From NCBI GenBank assembly GCA_002747105.1, contig PDSY01000003.1:1-63295 (forward strand): a stretch of DNA of 63,295 nt, in the 5' to 3' direction. This document shows positions 1-7,246 of this stretch, one piece after another (the stretch's first letter is position 1; each line of letters starts with the position of its first letter). Position numbers and translations under genes: made by a program. The notes below the pieces were generated by a model. That model saw only the letters and a list, made by a program, of their open reading frames with translations. It did no database searches and was not told the DNA's origin. Source of the stretch: Flavobacteriales bacterium. GTDB lineage: Bacteria > Bacteroidota > Bacteroidia > Flavobacteriales > Weeksellaceae.

Positions 1-1456
1 TAGCGTCAATTATACGGTAGAGGCAACCACTCAAGCCGCTGATGTTTTATTGCGAGAATTTCCTGATGAGGTAATCGAAGTCGTTGGGAAAATCGGTTCT
101 TCTGAAATTCCGACCGATCCGATGCCAATGGAAGCATCCGATATTATGATTTTGCTTTCCGAGCCTGATAAATGGACAAAAGCAGATTCCAAAGAGGAAT
201 TAGCCGATAAAATGCAACATACGTTGGAAAAACATATGGTGGGGGTTACTTTTGGATTTCAACAGCCTATTCAAATGCGTTTCAATGAGTTAATGACAGG
301 AGCAAGGCAAGATGTGGTGCTGAAAATCTATGGTGAGGATTTGAATAAATTGGTAAATTATGGTAAGAAATTGGCTAAAATCATTCCGACCGTAAAAGGT
401 GCAACCGATTTATATGTGGAAAAAGTAGGTGGACTCAAGCAAATCGTTATTAACTATAAACGAGAGCAGTTGGCGCGTTATGGATTGCATATTGAAGATG
501 TAAATAATGTGATTAATACAGCATTCGCAGGGCAAAGTGCAGGTTTGGTTTATGAGGGCGAAAAACGTTTTGATTTGGTAGTAAGATTGCAACAAGAAAA
601 CAGAAACAGTATTGAAGATGTCAAAAAACTATACATTTCAACAGCAGACGGAACGCAAATTCCGTTAGCTAATGTAGCATCGGTGGAGTTTAAAAAATCG
701 CCCAACCAAATTCAGCGAGATGATGCCAAACGCCGATTGACTGTTGGGTTTAATGTGCGAGGTAGAGATGTGGCGAGTATTGTAGCAGAATTAAAAAAGA
801 AAATTGGTTCGGAAATTAAATTTGACACAGGTTATTATGTGACTTATGGCGGAACTTTTGAAAACCTCGAAAAAGCAAAAGACCGATTGATTATTGCTGT
901 TCCGATTGCATTATTACTGATTTTCTTATTGTTATACATTACATTTAATTCCGTAAAGCAAAGTGTATTGATTTTTACTTCTATTCCGATGTCAGCAATT
1001 GGAGGAGTTTTTGCCCTTTGGTTGCGAGGTATGCCGTTTAGTATTTCGGCAGGAGTTGGATTTATTGCGTTATTTGGTGTCGCCGTGTTGAATGGAATTG
1101 TATTGATTGCGGAGTTTAATAGATTGAAGAAAAATCCCACCCCAACCCTCCCTAAGGGAGGGGGCGACGACGCTCAAACTCCCTTTCCTTCGGAAAGGGC
1201 TGGGGATAGGATAATTGACATTATCAAAAAAGGAACGCACACACGATTGCGACCTGTAATTATGACGGCACTCGTGGCATCGGTTGGATTTTTACCGATG
1301 GCTTTGGCAACTTCGGCAGGTGCAGAAGTGCAGAAACCTTTAGCAACCGTAGTGATAGGTGGTTTGGTATCAGCAACAATTTTAACCTTGCTGATTTTGC
1401 CTGTTTTGTATCTATTTTTTGAAAGGTTTAATTTGAGGAAAAAAGGCTTAAAATGA
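1..1456 (+). CDS. czcA: CzcA/CusA-family heavy-metal efflux RND transporter, C-terminal part
   Basis: The frame is open from the window edge, so this is the 3' end of a gene. It is the inner-membrane, proton-driven pump of a metal-exporting RND tripartite system. The visible part covers the second periplasmic porter region and the last membrane bundle; hallmarks are FNVRGRD, the GGTFENLEKAK segment, and NGIVLIAEFNRLKK followed by a conserved THTRLRPVIMTA. A foreign Pro/Gly-rich stretch (about 25 residues, encoded by 1134-1209) lies in the cytoplasmic loop between these two motifs and corresponds to a palindromic DNA repeat. The stop overlaps the next start (ATGA). The outer-membrane channel and adaptor genes lie downstream at 3571 and 4772. 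CzcA versus CusA substrate (Zn/Co/Cd or Cu/Ag) cannot be told here. Confidence 0.93.
   Translation, partial: SVNYTVEATTQAADVLLREFPDEVIEVVGKIGSSEIPTDPMPMEASDIMILLSEPDKWTKADSKEELADKMQHTLEKHMVGVTFGFQQPIQMRFNELMTGARQDVVLKIYGEDLNKLVNYGKKLAKIIPTVKGATDLYVEKVGGLKQIVINYKREQLARYGLHIEDVNNVINTAFAGQSAGLVYEGEKRFDLVVRLQQENRNSIEDVKKLYISTADGTQIPLANVASVEFKKSPNQIQRDDAKRRLTVGFNVRGRDVASIVAELKKKIGSEIKFDTGYYVTYGGTFENLEKAKDRLIIAVPIALLLIFLLLYITFNSVKQSVLIFTSIPMSAIGGVFALWLRGMPFSISAGVGFIALFGVAVLNGIVLIAEFNRLKKNPTPTLPKGGGDDAQTPFPSERAGDRIIDIIKKGTHTRLRPVIMTALVASVGFLPMALATSAGAEVQKPLATVVIGGLVSATILTLLILPVLYLFFERFNLRKKGLK
1134..1209. repeat. palindromic repeat element inside czcA
   Basis: A G/C-rich stretch unlike its surroundings holds two perfect hairpins: ccctccct/agggaggg (1146-1162) and ccctttcc/ggaaaggg (1181-1199). 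The outer ends (tcccacccc and ggggatagga) are roughly inverted copies of each other, so the whole element is an imperfect palindrome. From memory, very similar sequences occur as dispersed repeats between genes in flavobacteria. Here it is read through in frame within czcA. Confidence 0.8.
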
Positions 1457-2412
1457 AGTTGAAAAAAGAAGACATATCTAATAATATACTTTTCATTGTT
1501 TTTACATTGGTTATGCTGTATTCTAATCCTGTGTCTTGGATTATTTATGCTGCTGTTTTAGGTATTATGTTTTTCTTTTTGGGAGATAGAACAAAAAAAA
1601 CTTTTGCTATTTCGTTTGTTTTTTCATCTTTGTTAATTGCATTAATTATTTCGGTTTCTCCGTATTTGAAGATGAAAGATTTTCAGTTGACACACCCTAA
1701 TTATGAAATTTCTGATTTTAGAATTACACATTTTAAAGGTGATTTTGAGTCGAGGTATAAGGCTACAGGATACTATTACGGAACAATAGATTACACTTAT
1801 GTAAAAAATGGAAAGACATATCATCAACAAGAAAAAGAAGCAATTAAATGGGACGATTTTACAGGTGATTATAAGCAAAATAAAACTAAAATCAATCAGT
1901 TGATTAAAGAAAATAAATGTTTTGTTTTTGTCAATTCAGATAATCCAAATGAGAGTAAATTGTTTTGTTCAGATAAATATTTTTATTTAGAAGGAAGTGA
2001 AGGATATTATTTTTTTCAAGATATGTCTTTTGGTACTATAGGAATAATTTTATTTATCGGAATAATGGCTGGAGGATTAATTTTTAAAGAAAATAATCAT
2101 ATTTTTTTGAAAAACACCAAAATAATAATAAGCATTATTTTGGCTTTTATCTGTGGTTTTTCAGTATTGAGTTTCATTCGTATAGAAGAGTCTCATTGGT
2201 TGAATTATCGGAAAATGATTTTTAGTATAGTACCTATTGTTCTTTTTATAAGTGCTATTTTAACACATATAATGATGTGGCTACCAACCATAAAAAAGGT
2301 AAAAAATAAAAATATAATAATTGTCATTTTTGGGATTGGCTCAATAGTTTTATTTGTTTTCACATTTCTTTTGAGTGCAATTTTGTTTAGTATTTTTAAA
2401 AGTTTAATTTGA
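1453..2412 (+). CDS. membrane protein with DUF3592-like periplasmic domain
   Basis: A 319-residue protein with two or three membrane segments near the N terminus (about 11-70), a soluble domain (about 75-190), and three or four more membrane segments. The soluble part has a YTYVKNGKTYH strand and a VFVNSDNPNESKLF strand, the pattern of DUF3592 proteins, whose role is unknown. The start overlaps the czcA stop by ATGA, so it is translated from the efflux operon. The A/T content looks higher than in czcA. It sits within a segment flanked by copies of the czcA 3' end (1426-1444 and 2886-2904), suggesting later insertion. No metal-binding motif is visible. Confidence 0.7.
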   Translation: MKLKKEDISNNILFIVFTLVMLYSNPVSWIIYAAVLGIMFFFLGDRTKKTFAISFVFSSLLIALIISVSPYLKMKDFQLTHPNYEISDFRITHFKGDFESRYKATGYYYGTIDYTYVKNGKTYHQQEKEAIKWDDFTGDYKQNKTKINQLIKENKCFVFVNSDNPNESKLFCSDKYFYLEGSEGYYFFQDMSFGTIGIILFIGIMAGGLIFKENNHIFLKNTKIIISIILAFICGFSVLSFIRIEESHWLNYRKMIFSIVPIVLFISAILTHIMMWLPTIKKVKNKNIIIVIFGIGSIVLFVFTFLLSAILFSIFKSLI

Positions 2413-2416
2413 TGTT

Positions 2417-2854
2417 ATGGTAAATTATTGGGTCAAAAAAAGGGAAATATTAAAGATAGGACTTATAGTTTTCGTTGCATCATTACTTGTGATGTATATT
2501 GCTATGGGAAAATACTCGGATATTTTATCTCGTAGTAATGTATCCGATGGCTTTATAGTAGATGCTGGGGTTTTCTCATTTATTACGAGTATTTTATTTG
2601 TATTATTATTTCTAATTTTACGAAAAATAAAGAAAAAATATTTACGAGTATTGATTCAATTGATGGTATTGAATGCAATGTGGTTGTTTTGTAATTATTG
2701 CCTATTTAAAAACTATCATAGTTGTTGGAGCACCTATACTTTTGATGAAGAATTGTTTTATACGGTCTTTTACTCTATATTGCCTATGATAATAATATCT
2801 ATTTTGCTAATTTTAGTAATAAACAAATTAAAACTGCAAAACTATGAAGAATAA
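2417..2854 (+). CDS. small four-helix membrane protein of unknown function
   Basis: A 145-residue, very hydrophobic protein with about four membrane segments (roughly residues 14-32, 47-67, 76-97 and 115-138) joined by short charged loops. I do not recognise a family. The start lies four bases after the preceding stop, so both genes form a transcription unit, and both lie in the segment that appears to be inserted between czcA and the alkD-like gene. Cysteines at about 92 and 96 flank an aromatic stretch (NYCLFKNYHSC), which may be functional, but nothing more can be said. Confidence 0.65.
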   Translation: MVNYWVKKREILKIGLIVFVASLLVMYIAMGKYSDILSRSNVSDGFIVDAGVFSFITSILFVLLFLILRKIKKKYLRVLIQLMVLNAMWLFCNYCLFKNYHSCWSTYTFDEELFYTVFYSILPMIIISILLILVINKLKLQNYEE

Positions 2855-2885
2855 AATTTTAAAAATCTATAAAAAAAATAGATAA

Positions 2886-2904
2886 GTTTAATTTAAGGAA
2901 AAAA
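2886..2904 (+). repeat. direct copy of the czcA 3' end (fossil C-terminus)
   Basis: The sequence gtttaatttaaggaaaaaa matches 18 of 19 bases of the czcA 3' end at 1426-1444. Read from 2881 in the czcA-like frame it gives DKFNLRKKNNE and a stop at 2914-2916, comparable to the real CzcA tail ERFNLRKKGLK. That stop would overlap the ATG of the next gene (2909), as expected if czcA once ended here. Confidence 0.6.
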
Positions 2905-2908
2905 AACA

Positions 2909-3568
2909 ATGAGTAAATACTTAAAAATAAAGCGATTATTTGAGAAAAATAGCAATTCAGAAATTGCACTTGCTCAGGCTAAATATATGAGAGAGCAGTT
3001 TAAATTTTATGGTTTTCAAACACCGACACGGAAAAAATTATATAAAGATTTTTTTAAATCGGAAAAGAAAAACCAAAAAATAGATTGGGCATTTTTAGAC
3101 AAATGTTATCAAGATGAGTATAGAGATTTTCAGTATTTAGCAACCGATTATCTTATTATGATGAGCGATTTTTTGACTTATGATGATGTTCCGAAATTGT
3201 TTAAATACATCAAAGCAAAACAATGGTGGGACACGATTGATAAATTAGATAGAATAGTTGGAAATATCGGTCTGAAAGATGACAGAATAAATGATGTAAT
3301 GTTAGAATGGTCAAAAGATGAAGATTTTTGGGTAAGACGGATTGCGATAGACCACCAACTTTTAAGAAAAGAAAAAACCAATACCGAATTGTTAGAGCAG
3401 ATTTTGGTCAATAATTTTGGAAGTGATGAGTTTTTTATCAATAAAGCAATCGGTTGGAGTTTAAGGGATTATTCAAAAACCAATCCTGATTGGGTTCGAG
3501 CGTTTTTAAGAAAATATCATCATAAAATGGCTAAACTAAGTATAAAAGAAGCAAGTAAATATATTTAA
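2909..3568 (+). CDS. AlkD-like DNA alkylation repair protein
   Basis: A 219-residue all-helical HEAT-like repeat protein of the AlkC/AlkD family. These glycosylases remove cationic N3- and N7-alkylated purines without flipping the base. The WWDTIDKLD motif (about residues 106-114) and GWSLRDYSK (about 179-187) carry the Trp, Asp and Trp that correspond to the catalytic set of Bacillus AlkD. It lies inside the metal-efflux operon, three bases upstream of the TolC-type gene, so it is probably co-transcribed with the pump. No link between alkylation repair and metal efflux is established; the placement may simply be insertion. Confidence 0.88.
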   Translation: MSKYLKIKRLFEKNSNSEIALAQAKYMREQFKFYGFQTPTRKKLYKDFFKSEKKNQKIDWAFLDKCYQDEYRDFQYLATDYLIMMSDFLTYDDVPKLFKYIKAKQWWDTIDKLDRIVGNIGLKDDRINDVMLEWSKDEDFWVRRIAIDHQLLRKEKTNTELLEQILVNNFGSDEFFINKAIGWSLRDYSKTNPDWVRAFLRKYHHKMAKLSIKEASKYI

Positions 3569-3570
3569 AA

Positions 3571-4758
3571 ATGAAACAAATAAAATTATATATAACAATA
3601 GTGTTTTTCTTCTGTGTTTACAGTGTAAATGCACAAGAAAAACAACCATTGACCGAGCAACAAGCCATTGATTTGGCATTGAAAAAATCGGTGGAATTGA
3701 ATAACGCTAAACTTAATATCCAAAGGCAAAATGCCAATATTAAAGGAGCGTTTCAATTGGAGCCTTTGGAATTGGAATACCGAAAAATAAAAGTAAACCC
3801 AACGACGAAAGTTCAAGAAATAACTGCCAGTCAGAATTTTGGGTCAATTTTAGGACATATCAGACGCCGAGACTTGGCAGAATCACAAGTGGAATTAGCA
3901 ACGGCAAACGCTAAAATCTCTGAAAAACAAATCATTAAGCAAGTGCGAAGTCTCTACCAACAATGGCATTATCTATATGCTTTAAAAACCTTGTTGGAAG
4001 AGCAACAGAGCAATGTCAATAAAATAAAATCCATTACCGAAAAAATATATAAAGCAGGTGAAATTGGTGGCTTAGAAAATGATATCACAGCATTGAAATC
4101 TTTAAGTATTCAGACGCAAAGAAGTGCGATTTACAAATCGTTTTCAGAGGTTGAGAATCAGTTAAAAGCCTTATTACAATTGCAAAAACCAATTCAACCA
4201 CAGGACGAATTCCCTCGTCCGTTGATGTTTGAATTTTCGGATGAATCATCAAGTATTTTTACAGATGCGATTGCAAAAAGTAATCAAGTTGCCTCTCGTG
4301 GTGTTTCTTTGGCGAAATCGGTCTATTTCCCTCAGATTTCGGCAGGAATTATCAATCGAAAAGCCAGTAATATTAGAGGTTTTATGGGTTTTGTGGTGGG
4401 TTTACAAATTCCCTTACCTTTGGGGAATAATAAAGCCAATATTGAGAAACAGCGAATTTTACAAGAGGAAATGGCGTTTAGTAACCAAGCTAAACAGATT
4501 GAAATTGACAATACAAAAGCCAATTTATCGGAACAATTAAAGGTGTTAAAATCCGAAATTGACACGATTAATAAGACTTTTGACAAGGCGAAAAAATTTG
4601 TTAAAAAATTGTCTATCGCCTACAAAGCGGGAGAAATTGGAGCCTATAAATACAATCAAAGTTTTGATGCATATTTTGAAGTGATGCAAAATTATTTGGC
4701 GTTAATCAACACTTATAATCAGACGGTTATAGCATATGAGTTTTATATAGAAGAATAA
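3571..4758 (+). CDS. czcC: TolC/CzcC-family outer-membrane efflux channel
   Basis: A 395-residue outer-membrane factor with a signal peptide ending at about NAQ (residues 20-22) and the usual TolC layout: two long coiled-coil halves (about 65-200 and 280-390) separated by short beta segments. The opening TEQQAIDLALKKSVELNNAKL matches the first helix of the family. It provides the exit duct for the RND pump CzcA, with the adaptor CzcB encoded 13 bases downstream. The start three bases after the alkD-like stop shows it belongs to the same operon. The gene order pump-(insert)-channel-adaptor is a disrupted version of the usual compact cluster. Confidence 0.9.
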   Translation: MKQIKLYITIVFFFCVYSVNAQEKQPLTEQQAIDLALKKSVELNNAKLNIQRQNANIKGAFQLEPLELEYRKIKVNPTTKVQEITASQNFGSILGHIRRRDLAESQVELATANAKISEKQIIKQVRSLYQQWHYLYALKTLLEEQQSNVNKIKSITEKIYKAGEIGGLENDITALKSLSIQTQRSAIYKSFSEVENQLKALLQLQKPIQPQDEFPRPLMFEFSDESSSIFTDAIAKSNQVASRGVSLAKSVYFPQISAGIINRKASNIRGFMGFVVGLQIPLPLGNNKANIEKQRILQEEMAFSNQAKQIEIDNTKANLSEQLKVLKSEIDTINKTFDKAKKFVKKLSIAYKAGEIGAYKYNQSFDAYFEVMQNYLALINTYNQTVIAYEFYIEE

Positions 4759-4771
4759 AAAGAATAAAAAA

Positions 4772-6007
4772 ATGAAAAAAATATTGATAACAATAATCGC
4801 ACTAACCTTAATGATAGGTTGTGAACAAACAAAGAGTGATAATCACAAAGACGGACACCAACATGAAAAAGGGCATCATCATAAAGATGATGCCGATGAC
4901 CATGACCATGAAGGCGAAAGTAGTGATGAACACAACCATGCAGAAGGCGAAATTCATTTGACCGCTGAGCAGTTAAAATCAGCCAATATCGAAATTGGAA
5001 AAATTGAACAACGAGCAGTTCGAGAGCATTTGGAAGTTACGGGAAGTATTCAAGCGCCACCGCAGAATAAAGCCACCATTTATGCTCCATTGGAAGCGTT
5101 TGTATATCAGGCAAAATTATTGCTCGGAGACCAAGTGAAAAAAGGACAAACGATTGCCATTCTGCAACACCCTAATTTCACGAATCTACAATATGAATAT
5201 TTAGAAGCTTTGAATAAATTACAAACCGCAAGACAAGAGTTTCAACGCAAAAAAATGCTATTTGAAAGTGATATTACTTCTAAAAAATCGTATCAGTTGG
5301 CTCAGAGTAGTTATCGTTCTGCTCAGATATTGGTTCAGAATTATGCTTCACAACTGAAAATGGCAGGTTTGTCTCCTAAAAAAATATCGAGAAGTGGCAT
5401 TCAGCAATATGTTTATGTACAAGCTCCGATTTCAGGATATATTGTTAAGAATAACCTTAACAAAGGAAAGTTTTTAAGTGCTAATGCCGAAATGATGGAA
5501 ATTGTTGATAATAACCATATGCACGCCGAACTGAATGTTTTCAGTACAGATATTCATCGATTAAAGAAAAATGATAAGTTTGTTTTTAAACCCAATGGCA
5601 CAGAAAAAAAGTATGAAGGCTATATTCAATTGGTCAGCCAAGGGATTGATAACCAAACTAAAACCATTAATGTTCATGGGCACTTTAAGGATGAGGAACA
5701 CCTTTTGAAGGTGGGAACATTCATTAATGCTGAGATTTTGATTGGAGAAGGAAAACAAGTAAACGCTGTTCCCGAAGAAGCGATTATCGAATTTGAAGAT
5801 AAAAAGATGGTTTTCAAAGCTGAAAGTGAGAATGAATTTATTCCATTAGAAGTGAGTTTAGGAAATACAGATAATGGTTTTGTGGAACTAAAAGAAATCC
5901 AGGGCAATGATTTTAATATTAATATCATTACCGAGGGAGCCCATTTTTTAAAAGGAGAATTGCTAAAAAGCTCTGGAGAAATGGACGGACATGGACACGC
6001 TCATTAA
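4772..6007 (+). CDS. czcB: CzcB-type periplasmic adaptor lipoprotein, His-rich N-terminus
   Basis: A 411-residue membrane-fusion protein joining the pump CzcA to the outer-membrane channel. The lipobox LMIGC puts the lipidated Cys at residue 17. Residues about 24-60 are packed with His, Asp and Glu (HKDGHQHEKGHHHKDD and so on), a likely metal-binding tail, and the C terminus ends in DGHGHAH. A barrel-sandwich (lipoyl-like) half is seen at about 95-130 and 205-235, with an alpha-hairpin between. His-rich ends argue for Zn/Co/Ni/Cd export rather than a drug pump. A hairpin terminator follows. Confidence 0.92.
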   Translation: MKKILITIIALTLMIGCEQTKSDNHKDGHQHEKGHHHKDDADDHDHEGESSDEHNHAEGEIHLTAEQLKSANIEIGKIEQRAVREHLEVTGSIQAPPQNKATIYAPLEAFVYQAKLLLGDQVKKGQTIAILQHPNFTNLQYEYLEALNKLQTARQEFQRKKMLFESDITSKKSYQLAQSSYRSAQILVQNYASQLKMAGLSPKKISRSGIQQYVYVQAPISGYIVKNNLNKGKFLSANAEMMEIVDNNHMHAELNVFSTDIHRLKKNDKFVFKPNGTEKKYEGYIQLVSQGIDNQTKTINVHGHFKDEEHLLKVGTFINAEILIGEGKQVNAVPEEAIIEFEDKKMVFKAESENEFIPLEVSLGNTDNGFVELKEIQGNDFNINIITEGAHFLKGELLKSSGEMDGHGHAH

Positions 6008-6016
6008 AAAGCATTA

Positions 6017-6050
6017 AAAAACTCGCCTAAAAAATAAAGGCGAGTTTTAT
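6017..6050. terminator. bidirectional intrinsic terminator, czc operon and tdh
   Basis: aaaactcgcct and aggcgagtttt form an 11-bp stem around an A-rich loop, with T-rich sequence on one side and A-rich on the other. It lies between convergent genes and can serve both. Confidence 0.85.
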
Positions 6051-6057
6051 TTTATTT

Positions 6058-7017
6058 TTACTTTAACTTCTTCTTCAAATTTTCAATCATATCTTTTGTC
6101 ATAGAAGTTACATCAAACTGATAAGATAGTCCCCAATCTTTTTTCGCTACCGAATCATCAATAGACGAAGGCCAAGATTCAGCAATTTTTTGTCTAAAAT
6201 CAGGGCGATACGAAATTTCAAAATCAGGCAAATGCTGTTTGATTTCTTCTGCCAAATCCTTTGGAGTAAAAGACATTCCTCCCAAATTATAAGAATTTCT
6301 AACGGTTAACTGCTCAGAAGGAGTTTCCATCAGCTGAATTGTCGCATCTATTGCATCGTCCATATACAGCATTGGCATAGCTGTATTTTCGGAAATAAAA
6401 CTTTCATATTTGCCCTCTTCTAATGCTTTATAGTAAATTTCCACTGCATAATCGGTCGTTCCGCCACCTGCTGGAGTTTTCCAAGAAATCAACCCTGGAT
6501 AGCGAATACTTCTTATATCTACGCCATATTTATCAAAATAATATTCGCACCACTTCTCTCCTGCTAATTTCGAAATTCCATACACAGTAGTTGGATTAAG
6601 AATGACTTCTTGACCTACATTTTCCTTAGGAATACCTTTTCCAAAAACAGCAATCGAACTCGGCCAAAAAATTCTTTTCAAAAATCCTTCCTTTGCCAAT
6701 TCACAAAGATGTAAAAGAGGTTTAAGGTTGAGTTCCCAAGCAAAAATCGGGTTCTTCTCCGAAGTCCCAGATAACAAAGACGCCAAATGATAAACAATGC
6801 TTATTTTTTCTTTTTTAATAAAATCCTGAAGCAAATCATAATTCGTCACATCTATTTGCTCATAAGGATTAGCAATACTCACCTCATCTTTGGCTCTAAT
6901 ATCAGAGGAAATTACATTTTCTCGACCATATCTTTCGGACAATTTCAACGCCAATTCCGTTCCTATTTGCCCTAATGCTCCTGTAATAAGGATTTTTTCC
7001 GTTCCTATTTTTGACAT
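6058..7017 (-). CDS. tdh: short-chain type L-threonine 3-dehydrogenase
   Basis: A 319-residue extended SDR protein. It oxidises L-threonine with NAD+ to 2-amino-3-ketobutyrate, which is cleaved to glycine and acetyl-CoA. The nucleotide-binding motif GALGQIG is at 13-19 and the catalytic Tyr-x3-Lys at Y146/K150 (YGISK). The segment RYPGLISWKTPAGGGTTDYA is typical of the UDP-galactose-epimerase-like threonine dehydrogenases described from flavobacteria, and separates it from sugar epimerases. A TAnnTTTG box on the minus strand (7047-7040) lies 23 bases upstream. It is monocistronic. Confidence 0.88.
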   Translation of the reverse strand: MSKIGTEKILITGALGQIGTELALKLSERYGRENVISSDIRAKDEVSIANPYEQIDVTNYDLLQDFIKKEKISIVYHLASLLSGTSEKNPIFAWELNLKPLLHLCELAKEGFLKRIFWPSSIAVFGKGIPKENVGQEVILNPTTVYGISKLAGEKWCEYYFDKYGVDIRSIRYPGLISWKTPAGGGTTDYAVEIYYKALEEGKYESFISENTAMPMLYMDDAIDATIQLMETPSEQLTVRNSYNLGGMSFTPKDLAEEIKQHLPDFEISYRPDFRQKIAESWPSSIDDSVAKKDWGLSYQFDVTSMTKDMIENLKKKLK

Positions 7018-7187
7018 TTTTCTTATTTTTTAGCGGGAGCAAAAATAATAAAAAATAATCGAACTCATGTAAAAATTCAGTCATCTAAATAATAAAAAAA
7101 CAACAAATTATTCATCAAAATATTATCCGTTCTCATCAATTTATGCAATTGGCTCAAGTCAGCAATAAATATGCAATAATATTTTTT

Positions 7188-7218
7188 TTTGATTTTTATT
7201 TAATAATTAATATATTTA
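7188..7218 (+). promoter_or_regulatory. Bacteroidota-type promoter for the acyl-CoA ligase gene
   Basis: A -33 element TTTG (7188-7191) and a -7 element TATATTTA (7211-7218, one base off TAnnTTTG) are spaced by 19 bases, 28 bases before the start codon. Confidence 0.55.
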
Positions 7219-7246
7219 CACCTAATAATTAGAAATTAAAATAGTA

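Noticed and set aside
1426..1444. Considered a simple A/T-rich coincidence with 2886-2904
   Set aside because: Rejected as coincidence because 18 of 19 bases match, both are in the same peptide frame (FNLRKK) and both overlap a following start, but a search is still needed to confirm.
4229..4540. 103-codon frame within the TolC-type gene
   Set aside because: It overlaps the channel gene in another frame and has an Arg/Leu-biased shadow composition.
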